In this document: one piece after another, positions 8,015-16,152 of the stretch
How the letters are laid out: each line of letters begins with the position of its first letter
Position numbering within the stretch: position 1 is the stretch's first letter
From: a virus
Reading direction: 5' to 3' (one strand)
IMG/VR virus record: IMGVR_UViG_3300047557_001081
Location: 1-34,245 of that record
Length of the DNA: 34,245 nucleotides
Translations under genes and position numbers: made by a program
Notes under the pieces: generated by a model
Seen by the model: the letters and a program-made list of their open reading frames with translations, nothing else
Told to the model about the DNA's origin: nothing
The model's database searches: none

Positions 8015-9446
8015 TTGTTCCGCTGGCGATTAACTCAGCCCCCAAAATTACAATCTTGACAGGATCCGTGCCTGACACTTCATACACACGGTCACGCAAC
8101 TTCATGGTCATACCCAAACGACGCCAAATAGCACGGCGGAAGTATTGGCCTATCTTACCCATAGACACCCAATGTTCGTTAGACCACGTATGACCACCGT
8201 CGTCTGACCAACGAAGCATAACTTGAGGGTTGTCGCCTTGTCCTGTGTTAAGGCCTACGCCTGACTCGCAGTCAAGCTGTAATGAGTGTTGCGCTGTACG
8301 TTTAAGGTTGTTTTCACCTGTAGGTAAGGCTCTCCATGAACGAAGCCACTTTTGCACCGCACCATTGTCATCGTAAGTATTCAAGTCTAAAGCGTAAATA
8401 TTGCCGTTTAAATAGTCGCCGACAACTGTTTGGCTTTGGAAATTCATCTGGCAGTTTGATCTATGACGGGTAAAAATACCGTTTTCAAACCCTGCTCGCT
8501 CATGCCATAAACCTGTAGTGACGTCATAAACCCATGTCTTATTGACGGTAGGGAACGTTAATACGTAAAACAAATGGCCTTCTTGCTGGTATGTATACGC
8601 AATAGCGTCTGACACATCACCATAACCTTGAATAGCGTATTCAATAGCGTGCGTAGATACGCGGGCGCCTGTATAGCCATTGGCTCTGTAAACTACGCCG
8701 TAACCACGAGCGTCATTACCTAGCCAAAATACAGTATTGTCAAGCTTGGCTACTGAATAAGACGCCAAACAGCCTAGTTCGTTAAACGCGCCTTGAATAC
8801 GCTGAAGCGGGAATGGTGACGTACCAGCGTCATACCAAACTTCAACAGAATTGGTACCAAACACCCAAATTTCGCGGTGGTTTACGTTGATAGCAGAAAT
8901 TGGGTCTGGCGCGCCTTCAGCACTAGCAAAGTCCAACGGGTCGACCATGGTGCCGTCATACAAAGATGTCACCCATAGTTTTTGGCTGTCAGGTTCATTA
9001 AATACAAAATACCCGTCAACAAAACCTACAGTCTTAGCGCCAGGGAAGTCAGGGTCAGTTATTTCAGCAAACGTGTTGGTTTGCTCGTTGTAAATGTAGC
9101 CTTTAGGGTTAGTCGCCAAAAACAGCTGAATACCATTATCAGCGATAGATACAGGGCCTGTGCCTGCTACATCACCTAGTTTAGTCGCGCTGTAGCTTAA
9201 ATCAATCTTAAACAGCTCGTTACCTGATACAACATACGCTATGTCAGGATTAGTTTGATTGGCCCACAACGCCCGAATAGGGCCTTTACCAATGGTTGCC
9301 AATAGACGCAAACCTGGTGCTCTGTTTAAAAAGCCTGTTTCTTTACCTTGGTTTCCCAATGACTCAGGAAACAAATTAATCATTCTATTATCCGCAGCGT
9401 TGACGCTACGAGCTACGTAGGCTTGGCCAAGAATTTGCGATTTCAT
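8007..9446 (-). CDS. Packaged-DNA stabilisation protein, P22 gp10-like
   Basis: 479 aa, close to P22 gp10 (472 aa). The N-terminus (QAYVARSVNAADNRMINLFP) has the family's 'NAADNRMINLFPE' element, followed by FLNRAPGLRLLATIGKGPIR. The body repeats short WxxG/YxVSG strands (ALWANQTNPDIAYVVSGNEL, AKTVGFVDGYFVF), which fit a beta-propeller-like tail hub. The C-terminus keeps RWSDDGGHTWSNEHWVSMGK and FRRAIWRRLGMTMKLRDRV, typical of the family. In P22, gp10 adds after gp4 to close the portal channel and supports tail assembly. Its ATG overlaps the stop of the gp4-like gene at 9446. Confidence 0.85.
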   Translation of the reverse strand: MKSQILGQAYVARSVNAADNRMINLFPESLGNQGKETGFLNRAPGLRLLATIGKGPIRALWANQTNPDIAYVVSGNELFKIDLSYSATKLGDVAGTGPVSIADNGIQLFLATNPKGYIYNEQTNTFAEITDPDFPGAKTVGFVDGYFVFNEPDSQKLWVTSLYDGTMVDPLDFASAEGAPDPISAINVNHREIWVFGTNSVEVWYDAGTSPFPLQRIQGAFNELGCLASYSVAKLDNTVFWLGNDARGYGVVYRANGYTGARVSTHAIEYAIQGYGDVSDAIAYTYQQEGHLFYVLTFPTVNKTWVYDVTTGLWHERAGFENGIFTRHRSNCQMNFQSQTVVGDYLNGNIYALDLNTYDDNGAVQKWLRSWRALPTGENNLKRTAQHSLQLDCESGVGLNTGQGDNPQVMLRWSDDGGHTWSNEHWVSMGKIGQYFRRAIWRRLGMTMKLRDRVYEVSGTDPVKIVILGAELIASGTNA

Positions 9447-10156
9447 TAATAATTACCGGCGTAGATGTTGTAGCGTTGACGTGTGGCAACCAAACTGTAT
9501 GGTAAAGACATGATATCGTCTGGGTTGTTAATACGCTTCAAGTTGCGCTTAGATGTCATGGCAATACGCATTACTTGAGCATTAGGTTGAATACCAAACT
9601 CGCCAGCAATTTCAAGGGCTAGATTGTATTTAAATGCTCTTAAATAACCCGGTGGAAAAGTCAGCTGGGTCGTTAAGTTTGCTGGTTTAGTTAATTGCTC
9701 TACCGATACAAAGTGAAACTCTAGCGGGCGTAGCGGTACGGGGTAAACGTACAGTTCAACATCAGGGTATGTCATGTTGACCCACATCACCTGCGGATAT
9801 GTTGAAGTCACCGTTTTAACAGCGATACCGTTGTATTGCTGTTGATTAATTAGTTTGATACCGTAAGACACGTTGGTCTGTGGGTCAAAGAAGTATGTTG
9901 AGTCGTCAAGCAAAACAGGGCGTTGGCCAACAATAGTGCCTGTAGGGCCTAAGGTATTAAACCGCGTGCCAGGCGCCCATGTTTTAACTTGGTCAATCGT
10001 AGAAAATACAGCCAAACGCTCTGTATTCCATGAGTCAATCATTTGATTTAACGCCGTCAAAGCATCTTGCGAAGTTTCGCTTGACGGTGTTTCACCCTCG
10101 GCTAACACCCCTAGTAAGCGCAACGCGCCGTTTATTTGGTCATTCGCCGTGGTCAT
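9446..10156 (-). CDS. Tail accessory factor (head completion), P22 gp4-like
   Basis: 236 aa. The N-terminus (NDQINGALRLLGVLAEGETP, then SQDALTALNQMIDSWNTERL) is the standard start of the gp4 tail-accessory family. FPPGYLRAFKYNLALEIAGE near residue 165 is the helical segment that packs against the portal. In P22, gp4 binds the portal after packaging and is the platform for gp10; P22 gp4 is 166 aa, and longer versions such as this are frequent in other podoviruses. The peptidoglycan-hydrolase activity reported for P22 gp4 is not evident here. It abuts gp10 with a one-base overlap. The order gp4-gp10 with the coat gene upstream matches P22 logic. Confidence 0.85.
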   Translation of the reverse strand: MTTANDQINGALRLLGVLAEGETPSSETSQDALTALNQMIDSWNTERLAVFSTIDQVKTWAPGTRFNTLGPTGTIVGQRPVLLDDSTYFFDPQTNVSYGIKLINQQQYNGIAVKTVTSTYPQVMWVNMTYPDVELYVYPVPLRPLEFHFVSVEQLTKPANLTTQLTFPPGYLRAFKYNLALEIAGEFGIQPNAQVMRIAMTSKRNLKRINNPDDIMSLPYSLVATRQRYNIYAGNY

Positions 10157-10168
10157 GGCCGACTCCTT

Positions 10169-10369
10169 TTAAGCAGTTTTACGTCGTCTTGATTTTACTT
10201 CTAATGTGTTGACCGGCGCTACTACTTCTTGCGCTGGTTCGACTTCTTCTACAACGACATTTGCTTCCGGTTCAAATGGTTCCCACCCGTGCTGTCTATC
10301 ATGGTCTACTTCTAAATCAGAAGTAGCGATTTTAGTGCCATGGACAGGGTGACGTAGATAGATAATCAT
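10169..10369 (-). CDS. Small head-associated protein (66 aa)
   Basis: The product begins MIIYLRHPVHGTKIATSDLE, followed by an acidic, Val/Glu-rich middle and a basic tail (SRRRKTA). The 'IYLRHPxHGxKIA' opening recurs in small proteins encoded just before gp4 genes in related podoviruses; their function is unknown. An AAGGA ribosome site precedes the ATG. A stable tetraloop hairpin lies between it and the upstream 78-aa gene. With acidic and basic ends and no hydrophobic core it may be partly disordered and bind another virion part (inferred). Confidence 0.65.
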   Translation of the reverse strand: MIIYLRHPVHGTKIATSDLEVDHDRQHGWEPFEPEANVVVEEVEPAQEVVAPVNTLEVKSRRRKTA

Positions 10370-10386
10370 TAAATAATCCTTGTTAG

Positions 10387-10406
10387 ATAGGGGCCGAAGC
10401 CCCTAT
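10387..10406 (-). promoter_or_regulatory. UUCG tetraloop hairpin between head genes
   Basis: On the minus strand a perfect 8-bp stem ATAGGGGC/GCCCCTAT closes the very stable C(UUCG)G tetraloop. It lies 2 nt past the stop of the 78-aa gene and 17 nt before the 66-aa gene. No U-run follows, so it is more likely an mRNA processing or stability element, or an attenuator, than a full terminator. Confidence 0.6.
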
Positions 10407-10408
10407 GT

Positions 10409-10645
10409 TTAGCCAATACGCCAGTTAGTACCGTCGCAGAACACTGGTACAACGTTTGAGCCACCACCAGCAACGACAGCGCCAATTCCAGCAGTTAAAG
10501 CTGCGTTGGAATTAGTAACAACTGAACGTGTGCCAAGTAACTCAGCAGAAGCAGCAGGTAACTGCGCTACGGTAAAAGCTTGAAACTGAACGTTTTCAAC
10601 TAACGGATCAGCGTAAGCCACACCTACAGCTTTAGTATTTGACAT
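10409..10645 (-). CDS. Small head protein, possible capsid decoration (78 aa)
   Basis: The C-terminal half carries the sequence AELLGTRSVVTNSNAALTAG, then VVAGGGSNVVPVFCDGTNWR. The '(G)TRSVVTD...GGGSNxVPVxxDGTNWRIG' pattern is widespread in phage proteins with head-decoration or fibre-knob roles. The N-terminus (residues 1-30) is short and variable, so the domain is nearly the entire protein. It lies two genes after the coat gene and is bordered on both sides by tetraloop hairpins. A surface-decoration role is inferred from size and position and is not proven. Confidence 0.6.
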   Translation of the reverse strand: MSNTKAVGVAYADPLVENVQFQAFTVAQLPAASAELLGTRSVVTNSNAALTAGIGAVVAGGGSNVVPVFCDGTNWRIG

Positions 10646-10660
10646 GATATTTTCCTTTGT

Positions 10661-10682
10661 AAAAGACCGCCCCGAAGGGCGG
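10661..10682 (-). terminator. Tetraloop terminator/attenuator after the 137-aa head gene
   Basis: On the minus strand CCGCCC-UUCG-GGGCGG (6 bp, UUCG loop) is followed by UCUUUUAC. The GC-rich stem plus a short U-run suggests a partial intrinsic terminator, reducing read-through into the 78-aa gene. Confidence 0.6.
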
Positions 10683-10688
10683 AATTAA

Positions 10689-11102
10689 TTAAGCCATGCG
10701 ATACAAAGTCCAAGTACCAACGCCAGTCTTACGAGCACGGAATAATTGAGCTGTACCAGCAGTAGCTGCTACAGTCATTAAACCTACTAGTGTCCAACCA
10801 GTGTTTGTACCTAGAGTAATAACGCCTGAGCCTGAGCCGTCAACGTTAATTACAGAAAAATCCACTGTTGCGCCAGCTTTTTCTACTGAAGGCAAAGCTG
10901 CTTCTAAGTTTGCCACTGTAGGTAAAGTGTAGGTCGCAGCAGTGCTGCCAGGTGAACCCAAGACAAGGCCGCTCAATACCTGAGCTGCTGTCAAAGTGGC
11001 AGTAGCTGTAGCAGTAGCGGGGGTAGCGGTTACTGTAAAGTATGTTTCGTTAAGGTTGCCATCACCAATTTGATAGCCACCGGTTCCGTTTGGTAGTGCC
11101 AT
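10689..11102 (-). CDS. Probable capsid-associated protein (137 aa)
   Basis: A Thr/Ala/Gly-rich beta protein. Distinctive parts are YTLPTVANLEAALPSVEKAG (about residues 68-87), DFSVINVDGSGSGVITLGTN (about 91-110), TGWTLVGLMTVAATAGTAQL and FRARKTGVGTWTLYR at the end. The same order (tlPt-x-x-l-x-A-l-p, VIN, TGWTLvG, FRar-x-G-tf-tLYR) is common in small proteins encoded directly after phage coat genes. It lies 52 nt downstream of the coat gene beyond an intrinsic terminator, giving the coat gene a chance to be expressed at higher level. A decoration or cement role is likely (inferred). Confidence 0.65.
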   Translation of the reverse strand: MALPNGTGGYQIGDGNLNETYFTVTATPATATATATLTAAQVLSGLVLGSPGSTAATYTLPTVANLEAALPSVEKAGATVDFSVINVDGSGSGVITLGTNTGWTLVGLMTVAATAGTAQLFRARKTGVGTWTLYRMA

Positions 11103-11122
11103 AGTAATTCTCCAAAAAGATT

Positions 11123-11146
11123 AAAAAGCCCCCGCTTGCGCGGGAG
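11123..11146 (-). terminator. Intrinsic terminator behind the coat gene
   Basis: On the minus strand CTCCCGC-GCAA-GCGGGGG (one mismatch, GNRA-type GCAA loop) is followed by CTTTTT and more T's (AATCTTTTT). It begins 9 nt past the coat stop codon. This is a good rho-independent terminator, probably leaky because head and tail genes follow without an obvious new promoter. Confidence 0.75.
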
Positions 11147-11154
11147 CGTGTAGG

Positions 11155-12357
11155 TTAGCCCCAGAGGCGGCAAGCCATCTGTGGACGGATTGTGCTGTAA
11201 CCGTAGAGAACGTCAATACGGCAAGGCAAACGGTCGTTATTAATGTCGTATTGGCGAACAATACGCATAGAGATACCGTTGTGAACTTGACGTGAAGCCA
11301 TGTCTACGCCCTGTGGCATCAACAAGTCGGCTGTCGCGAAAGTGATAGCGTCTTTGTGATATACCAAGTTTTGAGCATATTGAGTGTTTGCAGAACCCAA
11401 CATAGTTACTGTCTTACCAGCAACAGGCAGCGCGTTAACAGTGGCCAAAGCTTGACCTGCTGAATACAAAGCTGGGCTGATAGTCAAAGTAGCTGTTGAT
11501 GAACCAGTAGTGGTTGATACAACTGTGAACTGCTGGAGTGAACCAGTAGACTCACGTGTTTGTGGGTTAACAGCAAAAACGTCAGCGATAGTAAATACGT
11601 CGCCAGCGTTCCAAGTCTTAGAAGAACCTGTGAAGCTGATGCCCAAAGTTGTAGAACCTTCAGTAGTTACTGTAGAAGTTACAGTAATGCCTGTACCCCA
11701 GTCACCGTTGGTGTGTTGCTTGATAGACTGGCTCATGTTGATCTCGTCAAAGCCGAGAACACCCATACCCATCATACCATTCTTAAATTGCTTAGAAATA
11801 GTATCAGTTGGGTTAAACAAGCCCTTCATGCCTTCAACCAAACCTGCGTTAGCTGCTGGGTTAACAGTTGCGTAACGTGGAGCCATTACAGCTGCGTTTT
11901 CGTTAAGCTTCTGTTGAGCTTGCAACAACACTAAAGATGTTGATGGGGTAGTTCCAGGAGTACCTACAGAGTTAGCGATTGAGCGATATGCGTTAGCTAC
12001 GTCTGCATCAATAGAAGATGCCAACTGGCTAATACGAGGCTTCAATACACGCTCTGCGAAGTCGTCTAACTGCATTGTCAATTCGGCAGTTGTAAAGTTC
12101 ACGCCAATGTGCTTTTGGTTAGCAACTGACAAAGTTGTGAACTGTTCGTTGTCGTCTTGAACTTGCAAGGCGGCACCGTCAGTTACCAAAGCGCGGTCTG
12201 GTAAACGGATACGGAGTGTTGAACCAATCTTAGCGCCTTCTACAGCGAAAGAGTCGTCATATTGACGGTTAACGTTACGTGTTAGGACAAGATTATTCTC
12301 AAGGATTTCTAAGGCCTTACGAGTAATCATGTCAATGGTTAAAATGCTATTTGACAT
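11155..12357 (-). CDS. Major capsid (coat) protein, P22 gp5-like
   Basis: 400 aa, close to P22 coat (430 aa). The N-terminus (NSILTIDMITRKALEILENN, then LVLTRNVNRQYDDSFAVEGA, KIGSTLRIRLPDRALVTDGA) is typical of the P22 coat family, as is the segment QKHIGVNFTTAELTMQLDDF that forms part of the HK97-like A domain. A beta-rich insert between about residues 215 and 290 is Thr/Ser-rich and may correspond to the P22 I-domain. C-terminal residues (DRLPCRIDVLYGYSTIRPQM) complete the fold. It assembles on scaffold into the procapsid shell. It is 22 nt downstream of scaffold and is followed by a terminator hairpin. Confidence 0.9.
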   Translation of the reverse strand: MSNSILTIDMITRKALEILENNLVLTRNVNRQYDDSFAVEGAKIGSTLRIRLPDRALVTDGAALQVQDDNEQFTTLSVANQKHIGVNFTTAELTMQLDDFAERVLKPRISQLASSIDADVANAYRSIANSVGTPGTTPSTSLVLLQAQQKLNENAAVMAPRYATVNPAANAGLVEGMKGLFNPTDTISKQFKNGMMGMGVLGFDEINMSQSIKQHTNGDWGTGITVTSTVTTEGSTTLGISFTGSSKTWNAGDVFTIADVFAVNPQTRESTGSLQQFTVVSTTTGSSTATLTISPALYSAGQALATVNALPVAGKTVTMLGSANTQYAQNLVYHKDAITFATADLLMPQGVDMASRQVHNGISMRIVRQYDINNDRLPCRIDVLYGYSTIRPQMACRLWG

Positions 12358-12379
12358 AATAATCTTTCAAAAAATAGGG

Positions 12380-13171
12380 TTAGCGGTTTCTCTGGGCTTC
12401 CCACTTTTTAATCTGGCGTTGACGCTCGGCTTCAATCCATTCTGACGTACTCATCGTTTTTAGCGAACGAGGGTCAGTTGTATCGTAACTCGGCGCGCCT
12501 TTAGACCTTGCGGTCACCGGATCAATCGGCGGTGGTGCACTAGAGGTTTTCTTTTGTGGCGGATTGTCGCTTAATTTAGCTTCAATCTTACCAATCTCTT
12601 TTGCCTGCAAAATAGGCGACAAACGGAAAATACGGTCGGCTTCTTTAGGGTTACTACCTAGGTAATAGGCAATATCAGGCCCTACTTCAGACGCCTGTAT
12701 GGTCTGAGCCATCACATCGCTGATTGGCAGTTTTGGGTTGTATGCGACTTGTTCAAAGTCATCATATTTATCCCTGGCTGCTTCTTCACGCTCGTGAAAT
12801 GCCTCTAAAATTTCAGCTTGACGTCTAGCTTCCTCGCGCTTGGCTATCAGCTCTTGGGCTTTGCGTTCTGCCAATAACTCGGCATATTGCTCAGGTTCCA
12901 TGCTGTCAGCTGGCGGTAATTCGGCTTTAAAGTCAGCTTTTGGTTGAGTTTCCTCACCTTTTAGACGCTGCTCTCGTTCCCACTTACGCTGTTCTCTTGC
13001 AAGACGTTTACCAATCAGGGCATCGACTTCTTCCTGTGTAAAGGTTTTAGAAGCTGTTTGCTCTACTGGCTGTTCTTCCGGCGTTACTACTTCAGACTCA
13101 GGCGCCGCCGTCGGTTCCTGTTCTGGCGCGGGAATATCCGCTGGTGCTACGTTTTGTTGACTCTCGTCCAT
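12380..13171 (-). CDS. Scaffolding protein (P22 gp8-like role)
   Basis: 263 aa. The N-terminal 45 residues are acidic and Pro/Gln/Glu-rich (disordered). Residues 45-150 form a highly charged, long-helix region (KTFTQEEVDALIGKRLAREQ, then RKWEREQRL) with coiled-coil character. The C-terminus ends in a basic helix, TSEWIEAERQRQIKKWEAQR. This layout, with an acidic N-terminus, helical rod and basic C-terminal coat-binding helix, is that of P22-type scaffold proteins. P22 scaffold is 303 aa, exits the procapsid intact and is reused. Its position directly before the coat gene supports the call. There is a GGAAAC ribosome-site region before the ATG. Confidence 0.8.
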   Translation of the reverse strand: MDESQQNVAPADIPAPEQEPTAAPESEVVTPEEQPVEQTASKTFTQEEVDALIGKRLAREQRKWEREQRLKGEETQPKADFKAELPPADSMEPEQYAELLAERKAQELIAKREEARRQAEILEAFHEREEAARDKYDDFEQVAYNPKLPISDVMAQTIQASEVGPDIAYYLGSNPKEADRIFRLSPILQAKEIGKIEAKLSDNPPQKKTSSAPPPIDPVTARSKGAPSYDTTDPRSLKTMSTSEWIEAERQRQIKKWEAQRNR

Positions 13172-13189
13172 TGTGTTTCCTTAGAAACC

Positions 13190-13206
13190 CTAGTGATCCG
13201 CACTAG
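13190..13206. repeat. Inverted repeat between 100-aa head gene and scaffold
   Basis: CTAGTG-ATCCG-CACTAG is a perfect 6-bp inverted repeat in the short gap upstream of scaffold. On the minus strand it could form a small hairpin in the mRNA leader of the scaffold gene. No U-run follows. Its function is unknown. Confidence 0.4.
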
Positions 13207-13225
13207 TACGGTTTAATACGTATTC

Positions 13226-13528
13226 TTACCTAATATTGATAGGTTTGCAATATATTGAACCACCTGCGCTGATTTGAACAGCACTAACGCGCCACGGGGC
13301 GCCTGTGCCAGGTGGTACTGTAAAAGGAACTGGTGTGTACGCAGGGAGTGGTGTATCCGCTGTTGTAGCTGTAACACCTTCGCCAACACGAACATAACAA
13401 TCAGTTGTTGACCAAATTAAAACGCCTTGTGGCCCAGCGTTCCAAGTGGCTGTAGAGCCAGCGGTGCCTGTGTAAGCTACAGTTCTAGCGGTAAAGTCAG
13501 AATCGGCGAGTGGTCTTAATAATTCCAT
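13226..13528 (-). CDS. Small beta-rich head protein (100 aa)
   Basis: No signal peptide or membrane segment. The centre reads QGVLIWSTTDCYVRVGEGVT followed by a Pro-rich PLPAYTPVPFTVPPGTGAP and ends with VSAVQISAGGSIYCKPINIR. Similar small proteins with a 'GVLV-x-s-t-d-CyvrvG' strand pattern sit near the portal and scaffold in many podoviruses; their function is not known. There is a 9-nt gap from the DUF5856 gene and a TTGGCTCCTTA context upstream. A head-assembly or minor structural role is inferred. Confidence 0.55.
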   Translation of the reverse strand: MELLRPLADSDFTARTVAYTGTAGSTATWNAGPQGVLIWSTTDCYVRVGEGVTATTADTPLPAYTPVPFTVPPGTGAPWRVSAVQISAGGSIYCKPINIR

Positions 13529-13537
13529 GTTGGCTCC

Positions 13538-13903
13538 TTATGCCAAAAATTTCAATTTATACAACGTTGATAAATAAAGTTCGATGATGCCATCAATTAA
13601 ATTTTGCAACGGTGTATCGGTTTTATCGCATACATCGTAACGCATAGCTTCAAGTTCGGCAAGTTGATCTTCTAAAAACTCAATAATGTTATTTGTTTTC
13701 TTAGCTGACATGAGGCTAATCGGCCCAATTAAACCATATCGGCCTTGATATGCTTCGGCAAACCCATCGGCTAGATCAATAATTTCATCATAAAAAGTAT
13801 TTAACGCCACGTGTTTTGCATAGCTACGTGTGTTTAGGTGTACCGAATGAGCCACATCACGAGCTAAAAACAACATTCCTAAAAAATCAGCGCATTTTTT
13901 CAT
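13538..13903 (-). CDS. Ferritin/Dps-like phage protein (DUF5856-type, 121 aa)
   Basis: An all-helical protein. The N-terminal helix FLGMLFLARDVAHSVHLNTR and the next segment SYAKHVALNTFYDEIIDLAD carry His, Asp and Glu residues at helix spacing (RDxAHxxHL...SYAxHxALxxFYDxI). A second helix pair runs DGFAEAYQGRYGLIGPISLM to FLEDQLAELEAMRYDVCDKT. This is the pattern of DUF5856, described as ferritin-like, common in phage head modules. The conserved H, E and D residues could bind metal; activity is untested. The start ATG overlaps the portal stop (ATGA), so translation is coupled to portal. A role such as nuclease inhibition or oxidative protection of packaged DNA would be speculation. Confidence 0.6.
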   Translation of the reverse strand: MKKCADFLGMLFLARDVAHSVHLNTRSYAKHVALNTFYDEIIDLADGFAEAYQGRYGLIGPISLMSAKKTNNIIEFLEDQLAELEAMRYDVCDKTDTPLQNLIDGIIELYLSTLYKLKFLA

Positions 13904-16152
13904 CTTGGCATCCCTTGTGGTGGCATCATTTCGCCTTCAGGGGGCGCCATAGGCTGTTCCATTGGCTGTTCCATCGGCATCGGGGGTTGCATTTCAGCTT
14001 CCATAGGCGGTACTTCACGCATTTGTGGAGCACTACCAATTAAGTCGCCTGTATCTAACGCAGCTGCGATTGTGCCCATCACAATATCTTGAATTTGCTC
14101 AGGGGTCATACCTGCTTGAACGGCTGAAATACGCTTAGTTTCAGCTTCATAGGCTTTAACTTCAGCTTCAAAGTCTTTACGAGCTTGTTCTTGAGCTTCG
14201 ATGGACTTGCTAACGTTTTGCAACATACCAAAGACGTTATCCAATTCAGCTTGTAGGGCGCCAATTTGTTGTTCAGCGGCCTGCAAAGCTGGGTCTTTAT
14301 CGTCAGTTTCCAAGATTTTAGGATCAATCGTCTTAGCAAAACGTTGAGCCATTTCTTGCGCGCCTGGCCAATCCATGTTCTTAATGAACAAGTCGCCAGC
14401 TACAGACCATAAGTTCGGGTTGGCTTGTAGCAACTGAGTCATAGCTTCCATGGCTTCTTGACGCTTAGTCATGTAGCTTGGGCCTGTAGTCACTACAACG
14501 TCGTACTTACCGACGCTTGGGTTGTAAATTTTCTCGATTACAACGCCGTTTTGGTCAATAATTTGCTTGACGGGTTCGGGTTGCTCAGGGTTAATCTTGA
14601 CAATGCCTACTTCGCCATCAACGCCGATAATACGGGCAATACGCTCGGTGTCGTAAATTTTAGGGATTAAATCCACTAATTGACGGGTTACATGGCGGAT
14701 AGCACGAGCTAAGTTGTCTACGTAATGGTAGGTTCCTACGTCGCCTTGACGCTCACGAGCTAAAATAGCCTTACCTGAACGCTCGTTACCTGCGGCTCCA
14801 AGGCTTGCATCATACTGACCTGTGGTCGACTTGATGTCCTCACTAGCCCCCATTTTGGCTTGAATCAAGCCTGTCTGTGGTAATGGCGGGGCGGCACGTT
14901 GTGGTAAAGGCAATACAGCGCCTTGACCATCTGTCACGTCAGGATTAACTTCCAAGTACGGCCAGTTGGTTGTGTTAGCAGTTTTCCACTGCATTTCATA
15001 GCCTTCAAACTGACCGCCATAACCAATAAACGGTGCTTTGGGTGCCAAAGCCAACATTTCAGCTTCTTGGCTAGTCCAATAGTTATACATACGCTGGGCG
15101 TCTTTTGCGTTACGCACCAAGCCTGATATGTAAATTTGACCATCTACTTCAAATTCGTTACCGACTACACGAACGACAGGAATCCATTTACCTGCCCACT
15201 CACGTTCTTCTAGGATTTCAAAACCGTTAGTTTTCATCCACATAACTTTACGCAAGTCCACGCGGCGTGAGCGAACGGGTCTTAGACCCATTTCTTTCAT
15301 GTTTTTATCTTCTGGCGAACCTTCGTAGTAGCTGACGTTGCCAGGGTATAGGTTAAGTTTGGCTTCTTCGTGCTTGATGTAGAAGTATTCAGCAATACGA
15401 ATAGTATCTTCAGTCAACCACTGGCTTAGATTTTGGTCACCTACGCCGTTAGCTAATAATGTACTGATGGGCGCCGCGTTGGGGTACTGACGATGATAGT
15501 CGTCTTTGTACATATCCTGAGTAATAAAGCACCACTCGGCGTCTGCCCCCGTTGGGTCTTGAATAGTCGGATCCATGTAAACGCTAAATGCGTTACGAAT
15601 ACGGCCAATTCTTAAATCTTGGTCAAAACTTTCAGGGTCGCAATATTCAGTAAGAATACGGATGTAACCTTCGCCGTACGTCACTTGGTTTTCGCAAGCG
15701 GTGTCGTACGCCACATCGGCATCACTGATGTACTCAATATGACGCACCATACCATCAAAAATTTCAGCGACTTTAACGTCAGCTTTGTCGTCTACGGGGA
15801 TAACTTTGCCTGATGGGCGATTTTGACGCTGTTCGTTAGTGACTTGCTTGACGTGTTGAGGTAGTTTGTTGATAGTCAAACAAGGGCGGGCGTTAATAGT
15901 CTGGCCTTGCACTGCACCACGAGTAGCCAATACGTCAGCAGGCCATTGCCACTGGTTATCGGGGCTACCTGCCATAAAGCGTAAGTCGTCTAACTCATCT
16001 TCACGGCTGTCTGAGTACGCCGCTACAGCCATTGTGTAGCGGTGACGCATTTCCTCTAAGACACTGCGTTGGTCGTCGATGCTTTTTTCACCAGAAGGGC
16101 CGCCACGGCCTGATACCGCGCCTGCTTTTTGTATTCCTGTTGGATCACTCAT
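13900..16152 (-). CDS. Portal protein, P22 gp1-like
   Basis: 750 aa, similar to P22 portal (725 aa). Early residues include TMAVAAYSDSREDELDDLRF and PCLTINKLPQHVKQVTNEQR, followed by VAYDTACENQVTYGEGYIRI and RIRNAFSVYMDPTIQDPTGA, a conserved P22-portal core. Residues 385-415 contain the stretch ending in the coiled-coil/helical wing (APPLPQTGLIQAKMGASEDI). The last 120 residues are Glu/Gln/Ala-rich helices (barrel) and end in a Pro/Met-rich tail with MEQPM repeats. The portal is the dodecameric DNA channel that docks TerL during packaging and gp4 afterwards. It overlaps the GroES-like gene by 8 bp at its start and the DUF5856 gene by 4 bp at its end. Confidence 0.9.
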   Translation of the reverse strand: MSDPTGIQKAGAVSGRGGPSGEKSIDDQRSVLEEMRHRYTMAVAAYSDSREDELDDLRFMAGSPDNQWQWPADVLATRGAVQGQTINARPCLTINKLPQHVKQVTNEQRQNRPSGKVIPVDDKADVKVAEIFDGMVRHIEYISDADVAYDTACENQVTYGEGYIRILTEYCDPESFDQDLRIGRIRNAFSVYMDPTIQDPTGADAEWCFITQDMYKDDYHRQYPNAAPISTLLANGVGDQNLSQWLTEDTIRIAEYFYIKHEEAKLNLYPGNVSYYEGSPEDKNMKEMGLRPVRSRRVDLRKVMWMKTNGFEILEEREWAGKWIPVVRVVGNEFEVDGQIYISGLVRNAKDAQRMYNYWTSQEAEMLALAPKAPFIGYGGQFEGYEMQWKTANTTNWPYLEVNPDVTDGQGAVLPLPQRAAPPLPQTGLIQAKMGASEDIKSTTGQYDASLGAAGNERSGKAILARERQGDVGTYHYVDNLARAIRHVTRQLVDLIPKIYDTERIARIIGVDGEVGIVKINPEQPEPVKQIIDQNGVVIEKIYNPSVGKYDVVVTTGPSYMTKRQEAMEAMTQLLQANPNLWSVAGDLFIKNMDWPGAQEMAQRFAKTIDPKILETDDKDPALQAAEQQIGALQAELDNVFGMLQNVSKSIEAQEQARKDFEAEVKAYEAETKRISAVQAGMTPEQIQDIVMGTIAAALDTGDLIGSAPQMREVPPMEAEMQPPMPMEQPMEQPMAPPEGEMMPPQGMPR

